Shown here: one piece after another, positions 10,456 to 22,495 of the stretch
Layout: the number at the start of each line of letters is the position of its first letter
Numbering within the stretch: position 1 is the stretch's first letter
Source of the DNA: Termitomyces sp. T153
Taxonomy: Eukaryota; Basidiomycota; Agaricomycetes; Agaricales; Lyophyllaceae
NCBI GenBank assembly: GCA_018296165.2
Contig: JACKQL020000081.1
Span: forward strand, 124,001-188,000
DNA length: 64,000 nucleotides
Direction of reading: 5' to 3'
Program-made: the position numbers and the translations under genes
The notes under the pieces: generated by a model
The model's database searches: none
What the model was told of the DNA's origin: nothing
The model's input: only the letters and a program-made list of their open reading frames with translations

Positions 10456-11010
10456 CTTAGAGCCTTATGCCCAATTTCTTCTTACCTCTCCTTTGGTACA
10501 GGCATCCTAGCCTGTTTCCAAAGGATACCATAGTCACATTTAGATGGTTTTGAGGGGAAGGTTTTAGGCATATTTTCAATCATGCTGGCCTGTGCCATCT
10601 GAATAATTGTTTGGTAGTTAGCATGTTTAAGCCTATTGTGCCAGGTCTTAAAATTAGAAGCAGCATGTATAGCAAACACTTGATTGATGTAGAGATCAAT
10701 AGCATATCAATATTTATGGGAAAGTAAGGTTTCTGATGTGACAACAGTATTAGTAAGCATATGTGTGAGCTAAGCTCCAGTGTCATTGAAGGTTGTTTTG
10801 ATTTTGGCACATTTTGCAAGTTTACTAATGGAGAGTAGGTGTACTCCAGATTTTGGGACAAAGAGTGCATTGTCTAGTTCAAGGAATAATCTGTCTTGGA
10901 TGCATTGTGAAAATTTTCCAATGCATGTAGTGGCAATTGTTGATTCTCCAATGCCATGGATTGAATGTTCAGCAGTTGGAGTTAAGAATGTTCTTCTGCA
11001 TGTCTTGTGC
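10456..11010 (-). pseudogene. Copia protease/pre-integrase fragment
   Basis: Minus-strand translation contains IHGIGESTIATTCIGKFSQ, then ALFVPKSGVHLLSISKLAKC, then FKTWHNRLKHANYQTI, MIENMPKTFPSKP and CDYGILWKQ. This is the order of copia pol between protease and integrase (gag-pre-integrase domain with LGHxNY and CxxCxxGK-like motifs). The second zinc Cys and other key residues are mutated. It is bordered by a Helitron relic on the same strand. Confidence 0.7.
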
Positions 11011-11229
11011 CTCTAAGTCTACCCATCAAGTATCTAAGCATATTTGAAACAGCTGCTTTGTGCAGCTAACCTAGAACTCTTTTCTGCCCACATTTATGAG
11101 GTGCATCAAGCCATTTCTTTTGAATAAGTGAAATGGCCCAAAAGGTCCCAGACCCAACCTCACTTCATTTTGTTAGGTCCTTGATATTCTACTCAATGCT
11201 AAGTTCCAGACCCAACCTCATTTGTTTCA

Positions 11230-13130
11230 CTCAGCTGCAATCCCCTCCTGTACATTGGGGTCATTATAGGATCAAGGATCTCCAAAATCAGCTGTAAGCT
11301 TAATAAAAAGCCTTTGTGGTTGGCCTTCTGGAACTTCTCCCATAATTTGCCTGGCCTGCTTGTATAAGCCAATGAAGGGATTGACTCTAGCAAGCATATC
11401 CTGCAAAGAGGCCATTATCTGAGGATCAAGCTTGGGATTGTTCTGTTGACAAAAAGCCAATTGCTGATTGTGATCATAAACGTAGAGTTGTGCATATACA
11501 GGAAGATTGCCTTTAATAGGAAGCAAGGCACCTGTCAAATGATGTAGTTCTCCATTGATCCTAAAGCTCTATGGTCCAGGTGCATTGGTAATAGCATGAT
11601 CAATTTTGACTACCAGAGATGTGAATGCAAAGGCTGCATTGTATTGATAGATAGATGTTTCAAAAGTGTCAGAGAGAGGATGATGTCCATGGAGCAGGTT
11701 CAGTAAATTTGCTGGAGCATCTTGAAGCCTGAGCAAATTCACTTGGCCTTGTAAGCAGCACATGCCAAATTTTGGATTATTTCTGGTAGAGTTGATGAGC
11801 TTTTCAGCATCAAAGTGTAGAGCTTGGCAGTGTGGATATATGACAGCCATAGGACCAAGATAATGTAGTGCCATCAAATAAGGTTGTCTTCCTCTTGGAA
11901 TAGGCTGAACAGGGCCAAGCTGTGGTGGAATAGGAAGTCCAAGGGGAGGCTGCTCAGCAGGATTTTGTAGTCCTGCTGGATGATTGAGTAGAGCAGTGTC
12001 CAAGTCTTCTGCAGGTCTCAGTTGAATAGGATCAACATATCTCAAGTCATTATCTAAAGGTATGTCATTCTGAGGACCTAATGGATCATTAAGGAGAGGA
12101 TCCAATTGCTCTGCTGGTTGATGTCTAGCAGGATCAACACATTCCAATTCATCATCAGAAGGTATATCATTCTGAGGACCCAATAGATCATCAAGGGGAG
12201 GATCAAATTGCTCTGCTGGTTGATGTTCTGCAGGATCAACATATTCCAAATCATCATCAGAATGTATGTCATTCTGAACACCTAAACCATTGAAGTCCTC
12301 TTCCAGATCAGCTATATATTGCTCTTCCCAGCCTTAAAAGATCCTTTGAGCCATAGCTGCATTCAAAGGCCTATGTTCAGAATTCAAATCTATATGCTGT
12401 TCAAATTTATTAGTGAAAGTAGCATTCAAATCTCTCTTGAACTAATCTCTGGCATAAATTGCTCTTCTTCCTCTCTTTCTCTCTCCTGGCTCAGAATAGC
12501 CAAAGCTTGTTGTTGCCTCTCCTGCTCTTCAGCTATAGCAATTTGTCTGAGCCTTTGTTGCTCTTGTAAGGCTGCTAGTGCTTGCTCCTATTGCCTCTCG
12601 TTCAACCTTTGTTGCTCTTGAGATAGAGCTAGTGTGTGAGGGGGAGGTGGTATTATCATGGGCATAGGTTCTGGTGCAGGAGCTTTGATAACTCTTCCAT
12701 GTATAGGAGCAGGCAGAGGGGGCACCTTTCTAGGTAAGGGATTCTGTAAAGGGGCATTCCATCCTTCAAGTAAAACAGTTTCAGGAATGGCCAAAGAAAA
12801 TGGATCATCAGCAGGTGCTAGCTGCCTAATAGGTCTTCCTAAAGAGCCAGAAGTGGTGGCTATAGATTGGTGATTAGGCCTTGATCCCCTAGATCCTATA
12901 TTCCCAATTCTATAGATTGATTGTTACACCCAGTTCCCATACCCCCAGGTCCCAATTGAAGTGGTGGGACAACCACAGTATTGATCTGTTCCAAAGATCT
13001 ATTGTTTCTATTTGCATGACATTCATCAGGATCTGTCATATGTAACTGTTCAAGTCTCCTTTGAATCCTAGCTTGTTGCCTTTGGCTTTCAGGAGTAGTA
13101 GGTGGTTGCCTGAAACATCAATTGTCAAGC
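11230..13130 (-). pseudogene. Helitron Rep/helicase protein, N-terminal relic
   Basis: Minus-strand segments, in order: RRLEQLHMTDPDE (about 13080); a Pro-rich segment (12794-12588); tandem repeats (about 12250-11955); then CQALHFDAEKL, NPKFGMCCLQGQVNL, IYQYNAAFAFTSLVVKIDH (12249-11569); and TGALLPIKGNLPVYAQLYVY with LDPQIMASLQDML (11538-11272). This is the N-terminal part of the Helitron helicase-like protein (CxxCxALHW..E, CCxxGK, QYNxAFAFTSLGVK, FRIxGELxHxxGxLLP). The HUH nuclease and helicase parts are absent. A stop separates the two best frames. The sequence is CG-poor like the rest of the block. Confidence 0.8.
11955..12275 (-). repeat. Three tandem units of about 105-108 bp in the Helitron ORF
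   Basis: Each unit encodes a variant of VDPAEHQPAEQFDPPLDD followed by LGPQNDIPSDDEL. The first two copies are close; the third has diverged (VDPIQLRPAEDLDTALLN). They are in frame within the Helitron reading frame. Confidence 0.75.
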
Positions 13131-15480
13131 AATTTAACAGTCAAAAACCATTAAAATTGACTTGCATGATGAGATATTTGATGTATCAATAGCTCAATGT
13201 GCATAAGGAGTTACTAATAAGCTTGTTAATCAACATCAATCAATCAATAGATGTGACCAAACATACTTTGTTGTGTGGCCTCCTTTCCACAACTTTGGAA
13301 ATGCCCATTGTTTGGTCATGTTGTGTCCAAAACATGCAAGGCATGAAAAATAGTGTCCACTAAATTGCATTTGGCCTTTTTAATCCCTGCAGACTAATGA
13401 GCACCTTTTACACAAAGTCAAAAGATAGTATTTATTTATTCAAGTTGTCTGCTATAATTTTTTTTTTCAAGAAAACATGTTCAAATGGCCAAAAACAGCC
13501 AACTTGTATTGTGTTCACCCTTAAGAGGCAATTCTTATATAAGAATTGGTCAGCATAGTCAGGCTTACTTCAGCAGAATCCCAAAAAGTTGTCCACACAG
13601 CCACTTTCTCATGTCACATAATGTATAGACAAGCTATGTCCATGCTTTCCTAGACCCACTCTCACTTCATTCAGTTAGGTCCTGGATATTCTAACTCAAT
13701 GATGAAATCCAGACCCAACCTCACTATGTTCAGTTAGGTCCTTGTATTTTGTCAACTCATGTTTTGCCAAGACTCAGACCTATTCTGACTTTATCTATTT
13801 GGGTCTTTGATTTTCTTTTGTAAGAGTTTCACTTTGAAATAATAATTCAGATTGTCAGAGAAATGGAGCTTTTCTGCTCATCTCTTTCACTATGCTGACT
13901 TTGGTCTTTTTTTTCAATTAATGTCTTGATAGTCCTGTCATTGTCAATGTCAATAATTGTAACTCATTACTATGATTTCAATTTTATTTCACTTAGTCAA
14001 ATAACCCTTCCTTCGGAGTATTCCATTATTTTTAACATAACTGACTTTACTTGGTTAGGTTTTCAATATTCCAACCCTTGCAAGTGATTATCATTCAATA
14101 GATCATTTTAATATACTTGAAAATTTAGAATCACTGGTGAATCAAAGTCCCCTCCACCTTCTGTCTGTCCCCTTATTGCTCATACACTTTGAAGAGCATG
14201 TTGGACAATTTTTGGACATCCAAATGTACTAAAGAAAAAGAAATGAGGGAAAGTAGCCTGATTAATGGGATTTTATGATATCACTCAGTGGTACTAATAC
14301 TTAGTAATCAGACCTTTGATTTGATTTATTCTTACCCTTCAAATCAGAAAGCCTATGGATCCTCAGAAACAGGAGCTAGCCAACAGCTATCAGCAATCCA
14401 ATCTATCAAAATATACATAGATGCCATAGTAGTGGTCAAAGACCTCCCATTCCAGTCCTTTAACAGAGGACTATCAGCTTTACACATTCTATATCAATAC
14501 TGTCTTTTGAAGCTTTTTCCATCTCAAAGCAATCTTCAATGCTCTCTTGACTAATAGTTTCATTAGCATAATAAATTAAACCCACCATCCTTTTCCAGAT
14601 GCTGTTATAATGTAGTTAAACATCCATTGAGAGCAGGAAAAGTTGGAGATGATTAGGAATAAGCTGACTCTAAGGTATAATAACTGATTACTGTAAAACT
14701 AAAGAATACACACTCTCAAGTCTGAACACACACCTTGAAATCAGAAAGCCAGCATACAGCTATCAGCACTCCAGTTCAAGTATAGCCTCACTTTGTTTGA
14801 TTTTACAATTCAATTTTGAAACCACCTAACATCACATAATACACTTCCAAGTCAGAGGCTATCAGCAATCAAACCAAAGTCAGATTTTATCAAAACATAC
14901 TGTATGTCTCAAAGTCCTTCAGAAACCATAGTTGCCTAGGGATATACACTAGGCAACTATTCTCCTTTCTAAAGATTAAGCAGAAGATCTGATACCACTT
15001 TTTTGGCCATTTTTGATTATAAATTCATTGTTCTGAACTTTTTTTGATAAGAAATACATGCATGGGATATGCTTCTTCCTCAAAGAACAGCCAGAAGTGT
15101 TGCTTAAAGAGGCACATTGAAAGACAGTACATTTCACATAAGTGATGCCTGAAAGAGACTGGAAATTGCCTGAAACATTAAGTTTTGTAGCTCAAAAAAA
15201 CAAGAGATTCATGCTATTAACCAAAGCTGTCTGTTATGCCATTTTTTTCCCTATTCAAAGTGTAAATCAAGAGCCAACCATCTTGAAAGGCAATTATTAT
15301 GTCAGAATTTGTCAGCATTAGTCAGGCTTACCTCAGCACCATCCAAATTTTGTCACATATATTAGCCACACAGCCACTTTTCTATATCTGTTGTTACATA
15401 ATATATAGAGTTTGTGTCATGTGTTCTTATTTCTGATCTTATCTGTCAATAAGCACTTGATTGTGCATGCTCTTGCAGAC
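13131..15480. other. Gene-free, AT-rich repeat region
   Basis: No credible coding sequence on either strand. It holds diffuse repeats. CAGACCCAACCTCACT with GTTAGGTCCT recurs at about 13650-13800 and also at 11147-11230. A segment of about 110-125 bp with GTCAGGCTTAC and CACACAGCCACTTT occurs at about 13523-13635 and again at about 15286-15411. Variants of CAACAGCTATCAGCAATCCA recur around 14380, 14760 and 14860. Confidence 0.5.
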
Positions 15481-15639
15481 ACTCAGAGCCCCAGATGGAT
15501 GTTTCCTTAAAACCTCTCCTAGCCCCCTAGACACAATTATGTCTTCAGCAGATGTGTCTATCTCAGCAGAACTCACCACACTTTCCAAATCCCAGTCTCA
15601 TGTTTAGACTGAATATGTCTCCTGCAACCTCCCTGCCAC

Positions 15640-17215
15640 TAGCTGCCTGAATGGCACCCAGTGCAGCAGCCCTCTCCAATGGAGGCATGTTTGTACCACC
15701 AATTCCTAGCACTGGACTCAACAGTGCATCCTCAGCTGCTTGCCTCTCTTTTCATACCTATTTCCCTTATGTCAACACAGCAGTCATTGCAGCTATTATT
15801 ACTCATGAGTTCAAGGCATCAGACCTGCATAAGCTCAACCCCACAAACTGCAACAAGGAAATGCAACAAAGAAATAGCTTACACCTTCAATGGCTCAACC
15901 AACTAGTTCTAGGTCAGTCATTGTGCTACCAGAAAATCAAAAACCCCCCTCTCTGTAATCATCCCTCTTCAGTCATACTTCAACATACTTGCATTTTACA
16001 TCAATGATGCATCAGCCATGAGCTGCTTTTTCTGCTACACATCTCACCTCATCAAGCTCATGGCTGAGAGTACAAATCATCAGCAGTTTTTGATTATTAC
16101 ATGGTTTTCTTCAAGTGCTGCTGTACAGAGATAGCAGTAGGGAACTTTTCTCAATAGGCTAAGCACAATAATGACTTCTTGTCTGAGCATGTCTATGCTC
16201 ACAGGAAGGCCACACTCTCTATGCATGCCAAGACTAACCAACTGGCATCCAATTCTGGAAAAGCTTGCAGGAAGTTCAACAATAGGTGGTGCACAACCAA
16301 CCCATGCCCCTGGGATTAACATACATGCACTATGTGTAGTAAATTTGACTATGGAAAGCACCAGCACAAGAATTTGACAGCTAGGCAAGTTGTCATCTTT
16401 ATGCTCTCACATTTTTCCCAGGCCTGTCCTTGGGTGCTCCATCTTCATCACTTAGTTTTTCACCTCTGGAACTACTCACTCTCAATCTCCCACTCCCACC
16501 ACCCTGCCCCAGCACATCTTCTTGTGCCAACACTCCCATTGCAGATGTATTTCATCTTCCCTGGGTCAAATTGTCTCTTGACAGGTAAGCATGGGGCCAC
16601 CATTTACATGATTACTCAGACCCTGTCTTTATAGATACATTATCTCAAATTATATAAATTGGTGCTGATATTGGCTTCACAGGTGATTGTTCTGTAAGCC
16701 ATAACTATGTTAATCTCAAATCTGCTCTCTTGGCCCCTTCCACCATTGTCTCCATATCTGAAGACATTGCTGCACAAGTTGCCAGTGGGCATACACATGG
16801 ACCATTCACAATGCCACAATTTTCCAACTTTGCCCATTGCCCATCAGGGAAGTCACTCACAAGCAATCATCCAAAGTCTGCCACATCTACCATCTCTTGT
16901 AGTCTGAGGGTAGCTCTGTAAACAATGGGATTGCAGACTCTGAGGCCTCAATCATGTACAATATGATTGACTGCACAATCAATGACCTCATCACATCAGG
17001 CCCAGGCTTTTTGATGCTCAAACTTGATTTAGAGTCCATGTTCTGCCATATTCCCATCTGACAGCACAACTGGCCATTCCTTGGTTTTCAATGGCTTAGG
17101 AGGTACTACCATGACCTCATACTTGTGTTTGGAGCTCACTTGGCTCTTTACATCTTCAACCTATTTGCTGAGGCATTGCACTGGATTCTCCAGTGCAATA
17201 TTCCTTGGTGTCTGC
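15640..17215 (+). pseudogene. DIRS-like retroelement relic (gag-like part and RT)
   Basis: Plus-strand translation near 16990-17205 reads LMLKLDLESMFCHIPI, then NWPFLGFQWLRRYYHDLIL, FGAHLALYIFNLFAEALHW. This pattern (KxDLKxAYRHIPV, DWxLLGFxWxGxYYxDxxL, APYIFNxFAEALHW) belongs to the DIRS-type reverse transcriptases common in mushroom genomes. Upstream, AVIAAIITHEFKASDLHKL and a CSKFDYGKHQH stretch may be its gag-like part. Many stops. It is cut off at about 17215, where gypsy sequence starts. The RT assignment is firmer than the upstream part, and no tyrosine recombinase is present. Confidence 0.55.
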
Positions 17216-17801
17216 TAGCAGTCATAGTACTGTGCCATGTCATTCTTTGTCTTTACCAGTGCTGCCTTTGCCTCTCCAGGGTGCCAAAAGATGTGTAATG
17301 CATAGATTAAAGCTTGGCCAGCCTTCATGTAAAAGAGGACCTAGACAATTTTCAGAGCATTGGAGGCAAAAGCTTCACTACTCAACTTGATATAGGTGAT
17401 GCAGGATTGGAGAAAACATTCTTTAACCTTACAGTCCCCATCAAATTTGTCAGAGAGTACCAAGCAAAGAAGTTTGGAGTGGAGACTAAAATGCTGGACT
17501 AGGTGCAGAAGAGAATCTTCATACAGCCACTGCAGCTTTAGAGGGAGAAGTAGGAGCAAGAGGGAGGCATTTCAGGAGAGCATGGAGAGAGAGAGACACA
17601 GCATCACTGGTTTGACATAGTCTAGTGAGTTCAGCAGCATGGGAGGTAAGAGAAGCTTGGCTAATTTGGACCTGTATTTCTAGGAACAACAAACAGTTCT
17701 AGGCATTTTTCTTGGAGTCTGAAGCATCAGAGGGAGGTGCTAGAGGGGTTGATTGGGTTAAAAAGGAGCACAGGGAGTAGCAAGACACCAGTAAAAGACC
17801 T
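17216..17801 (-). mobile_element. Gypsy element 2, left part (interrupted by copia)
   Basis: 17216-17283 matches the integrase-end region of the chromovirus (compare GTCATAGTATTGCACCATGTC at 34091). At about 17284 it jumps straight into gag (AATGCATAGATTAAAGCTTGG, compare 4930). Element 2 therefore has lost everything between integrase and gag. The gag continues to 17801, where a copia element is inserted, and resumes at 22496. Confidence 0.7.
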
Positions 17802-18162
17802 ATTGAGAAAGACACTCAGGGTCATACTGAAGTTTGAAGTCTTTTATTTTCCTTTTTAATAGTTACTTCCACTTCTGGATTCTGCCACTGCTAGCCTCAT
17901 GTTTTCATGCCAGCAATGTTTAGCAATCTTTGGCAAACCTTATTCCTACCTACTACAAAAGATCAGAGACACTAATCAGCCACCCTCAGTTGTCTTAACA
18001 TTTTGTGGAGTAACTGAGGGTGAGATTACTTTACTATGCTTCTTCAAATATTTTACTTACAAATCTATAGTCTTATATTACTATTTTACTCTACAGGTCA
18101 ATACAGTTGTCTTGACATTTCATAGAGTGACTGAGGGTCTTACATTACTATTTTACTCTACA
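17802..18162 (+). repeat. Left LTR of copia
   Basis: Starts TATTGAGAAAGACACTCAGG and ends TTTTACTCTACA. The terminal dinucleotide is TA rather than TG in both LTRs, consistent with G-to-A decay or a variant end. Confidence 0.92.
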
Positions 18163-18321
18163 GGTTATCAGACCCCTTTTTTGCTAGTTTTTCACACTGT
18201 AAAAAGCCTCAGACTTTTGACACAACAACTCATACTATTTTTGCTGAATACTGAGCTACTACAGAAACACAAATGTCAACTGGAAGTGCTACTACACCCA
18301 ATCCCCCATGTTTCCAGAGGA

Positions 18322-19125
18322 ATCACAATTTGATGGGACTAACTTTGCACGCTTCCAAGACAGGGTTCTCATCATGGCATGTGCTTGACAAGCTTGTGGA
18401 TACTTGAAGGGCTCTATTGTGAACCCTGCAAACCCCTCACCCACACCACTCCAAAAGGCTGACAACAGTCTCAAAACCTTTGAAAAGAGGAAGTCCCTGG
18501 TGCCTGTCCCTACCACCAAGACAATGAAGTGGATGTCCTTTACTCCTTCCACTGAGCAATGGGATGCCTGCAATGTGTGGACATTGTTGTTGATAGTCAA
18601 CAACTGTAAAAATCTGATTAGATTGGGAATAAATATGGGAGGCTCTGTGGTGGAGGCATGGAAGGCACTGACCAATACCTATGGCACCATCTCTGACCTC
18701 ACTGCAATGGGGCTGAAAATTGCCTTTGTAGCACCATGTATTCTGACAGTGCTAATTTTCTGGTCCATCTTGCTGATCTTTGGACAAAGTAGCAGGAAGC
18801 TGTGAGAAGGGGGCAGTTATCAACAATGCCACTTTTCACACTATCATTATGAATTCCTTACTGGAGTTATGGAACACTATTGTTGCTAGCATGTATGGCA
18901 CCAAGACTTCTCCTGCACTCATCTCTGGCCTTATTGTGCAATGGGAGCACCTGCAGATGCAAAAGCTGAGGGCAGACATGACTGCCACAGCTCTCCAAGC
19001 CAACACAAAACCTCAGAGACCCAAGCTCATTTGCCTTAATTCCCACTGCAAGTGCACCAGCCATACTGTCAAGAACTGCTACTGGAGCAGCAGAGGCAAG
19101 GAAGGCCAATTTCTGCAGAGCTTTT
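18322..19125 (+). pseudogene. Copia gag (nucleocapsid-type)
   Basis: Plus-strand pieces include FDGTNFARFQDRVLIMAC, then VVEAWKALTNTYGTISDLTA, SGLIVQWEHLQMQKLRAD and the knuckle-like ICLNSHCKCTSHTVKNCYW. The last is C-x5-C-x4-H-x4-C, close to the usual copia knuckle. Internal stops and frame changes make it non-functional. Confidence 0.75.
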
Positions 19126-20840
19126 GAAACTATAACAGCATGTTGGGAGTGCTCAAGGCAGTAAAGAAGGTGGCAACTCTGAGAGCTGGACTCACTATCA
19201 ATATAGCAAATGTGGCAGTGTCTCATATTACTTATGTACTCATGGCTGAGATTATGCCATATGCACCTGAGGAGATATGTAACCAGATGCTTGGAATGCC
19301 TGTTAACTACCAGGTTATGAGCATGCTCACACTCCAAACACTGGGATCTGTACTGACATATGTGGATTTGGATGCAAGTGACTACTGCTTTGTTGAGCAT
19401 GCTGCATTTTTGGAGTACAAGGAATTGTCCATACCTTGGAGAGCAGGCTGCACTGGTTGGCAGCAGTTTCTGGATAGTGGGTCAGGGCACAGTCAGGAAA
19501 AGTGTCAGGACAGCAGTGGGTATGTTGGAGCTGGTCTTCAGACAGGCACTCCACACCTCTGATCTTGCTGCAAATCTTATCTCAGTTGGGAAATTCAATG
19601 AGACTGAGTTCACAGTGACTTTTACTGTTGGAAGAGCAGTGTTCTGTAATGCTTTGAGGCAGGAAGTGCTGGTTGGATGTCAGGAGAGGGCAATGTACTT
19701 ACTGACAGCTTTTTATATGTCTGCTGCCCCCACCACTCAAGTCATGGTGGCTTCCTCACTCACCATACCTGCTGAAATTGAATTGATGGACTGCTTATCT
19801 GGAGCAACAGAGACACAAAAGGTGTATGCAAGGATTGCATGTATGGAAAACACATAATCCACCCATTTGATGCTGAGGTGGAGCATGAAAGGGAACCAAA
19901 TAAATGTGCCCATATCAACCTGTGGAGACCAGCCTCCATTGGTTGATGGTGGTACCTCTTGACTCACCACATACTTTCTCTCTTGCAAGGATACAAACAC
20001 CATGCTTACAGCATTTAAGTCATACCACATTGAATCAGAACAATAGATGGGGAGGAAACTACAGATGGTCCATGTCAATGCAGGCTGTGAGTGGATTAAT
20101 CGAGACTGGATCACTTACTGTATGGATAATGGCATTGTATGAATGTGACTGTGCCATATGCACATTCCTAAAATGGTCTGGCTGAGCATTGTATATGCAC
20201 AGTAGTCAAGGGGATATGGTGCCCTCTTGCAGAGAATGGACTTTCAAAGAGTCTATGGGCAGAGGCAGCAGCAATGCAGATAGTGACAAGGAACTTCATC
20301 CCTTTGTTGTGCCATCCTGACAGTGTACCTAAGAAGAGCTGGAGTGGGAAGCACCAGAGCATCAAGTTTCTGTGCCCTTTTGGCTGTGTAGCTTTTGTGA
20401 AGGTCCCCAAAGAACTTGTCAAATTCAAGCTCAATCCCAGATTTGTGAAGTACTTGTTTGTAGGCCACTGCAACAATGGGTACTAGCTGTACAACAAGAT
20501 GTTGTTTTTGACAAAGGCACTAGGCACAGATCTCTCACCATCATTAGTGATGAAGAAGATGATCTGATTGGGAACTCAACTCCTGACTCAGACCCCTCCA
20601 CACCAGGTGTCATCTCTCTATGCCAGCCTGTTATGCCTCACATTTGCACCATCCTGGCCACTCTTAATGATGCAGACAATAGCAACAAACATGTACCTGA
20701 ACACTATGGTGAGGCCCTGAAGCAGATGGATCTGTGGGGGCCAGCTATAGAGGAATTGAGAATGTTGGAGGAGAGGAGAATTTTTGAACTGGTCCTGAGG
20801 AGTGAGGTTCCTGGAGGAAAGAAGGTGATAGGGTGTCAGT
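19126..20840 (+). pseudogene. Copia protease and integrase region
   Basis: 19360-19857 retains the pre-integrase frame (DLAANLISVGKFNETEFTV). From about 20200 the integrase C-terminal region reads RTPKKSWSGKHQSIKFL-like and then FGCVAFVKVPKELVKF, matching the copia PxxxW..KKP..HLRxFGCxAFVHVPKExR block. No intact DDE core can be read. Confidence 0.65.
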
Positions 20841-22030
20841 GAGTATATGCAGACAAATATGAGGTGGATGGTAGCATTGTGAAGAGGAAGGTGAGGTTAG
20901 TGGAAAAGGGCTATTCACAGGTGGCAGGGGAGGATTTTGATGAAACATATGTGGTGGTGGTGAGGTTGAAGTCTCTGAAGATATTGGTGGCAGTAGTGGC
21001 ACAGTGGGGTTTTGAGATTTGGCAAGTGGATTTTGTCTTGGCTTACCTTAATAGTCAACAGTGTCCCTGAGCACACAGTTTACATGGACTTACCTCCAGG
21101 TTCTAAAGGAGGAGAGCAAGAGGTTTGCCCACTATTGAAAACCCTGTATGGTATGATGTGGAAGGGATTGGTGGTACACTTTGGAGAGGGCTTACCAAGA
21201 TCTAGGATACCAGACCCTCTCAGCTGATAGCTGTGTAAGGTTGAGGATATTGGATGGAGAGCACACCATCAAAAACATATGGTTTATCAGCCATGAAGAT
21301 TTTATCAGCATTGGTCTGGAGGGCCATCTCCTCTGTGAGGTGGATGCCAATGGGTAGTGGAGTGGAATGAGGGTTACAGTCTTGCATTTTGCCCTAGCTG
21401 CTCCCTCTGCCATTGTTGAAAGGCCAAACATATTGTCAGTGTGTGTCACAGACTGCCTGGCTCACTGATGTGAGCACAAGTTGCTACTCACCCAGCCATA
21501 TCCTTTGCAGTTGGACTCCTGGCCCACTTCCAATTGAACCCTGGACCAGCCCACTGGAATGCACTCACCCATGTCCTTGGGTAGATCAAGAACATGCTTG
21601 ACTACCACATCACCTATTTCAAACAAATTGACAACTCTCTTAAACCAAACAGCTATGTTGACACAGATTTCAGGGGTGATCTTGATACAAAGTAATCCAT
21701 GGGAGGCTATGTGTTTATGATGGCAGGGGGAGCTGTATCATGGAGTTCAAAGAGACAGCCCACAGTTGCATTATCCACAACCAAGGCCAAGTACATGGCT
21801 CTGACATGAGGCACCCAACAGGGTATTTGGATGCATAACTTTCTAGTCAAGATCAACTTGCCACAACCCCTCCCCATTATCTTACATGCCAACAATTGTT
21901 CATCTATAGCTCTTGCCAGATTGACCAAGGAACATGCTTGCACCAAGCACATCAATATCCAACACCACTATATTTGTGAAAGAGTACAGGTAGGGGACAT
22001 CAAAATAAGCCCTGTGCAATCCACCTAAGA
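20841..22030 (+). pseudogene. Copia reverse transcriptase and RNase H
   Basis: Reverse transcriptase: KRKVRLVEKGYSQVAGEDFD, then LKILVAVVAQWGFEIWQVDF and VCPLLKTLYGM, a clear copia signature. RNase [21 protein letters not shown] (about 21697), then NNCSSIALARLTKEHACTKH. Stops interrupt both. The YVDD active site cannot be placed with confidence. Confidence 0.8.
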
Positions 22031-22134
22031 CATTTCCATTCTATTCACCAAGTCTTTCCCCCTGACCCCAACACAAATACCTCATCTCACAACTCAGCCT
22101 AAAACCTTCACTGAGACCTGCACATCTGGAGGAG

Positions 22135-22495
22135 TATTGAGGGAGACACTCAGGGTCATACTGAAGTTTGAAGTCTTTTATTTTCCTTTTTAGTAGTTAC
22201 TTCCACTTCCAGATTCTGCCACTGCTAACCTCATGTTTTCATGCCAGCAATGTTTAGCAGTCTTTGGCAAACCTTATTCCTACCTACTACAAAAGATTGG
22301 AGACACTGATCAGCCACCCTTAGTTGTCTTAACATTTTGTGGAGTGACTGAGGGTGAGATTACTTTATTATGCTTCTTCAAATATTTTACTTACAAACCT
22401 ATAGTCTTACATTACTATTTTACTCTACAGGTCAATACAGTTGTCTTGACATTTCATGGAGTGACTGAGGTCTTACATTACTATTTTACTCTACA
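22135..22495 (+). repeat. Right LTR of copia
   Basis: Starts TATTGAGGGAGACACTCAGG, preceded by the purine run GGAGGAG. It ends TTTTACTCTACA, directly followed by the target duplication AGACC. It differs from the left LTR mostly by transitions. Confidence 0.92.

Larger units (their letters stand above)
17802..22495 (+). mobile_element. Copia retrotransposon with paired LTRs, nested in gypsy gag
   Basis: 4694 bp, plus strand. The LTRs (17802-18162 and 22135-22495) are both 361 bp and very similar. The 5-bp target duplication AGACC occurs at 17797-17801 and 22496-22500. The left LTR is followed by GGTTATCAGACCCC, like the initiator-Met primer site of fungal copia elements. A purine run GGAGGAG precedes the right LTR. 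Inside are gag, integrase, reverse transcriptase and RNase H in copia order, all with stops. It is structurally complete but coding-dead. It inserted into gypsy element 2 and is therefore younger. Confidence 0.93.

Noticed and set aside
18867..19400. 177-residue minus-strand frame inside the copia element
   Set aside because: Antisense shadow of copia gag; the plus strand carries the recognisable knuckle and gag motifs.
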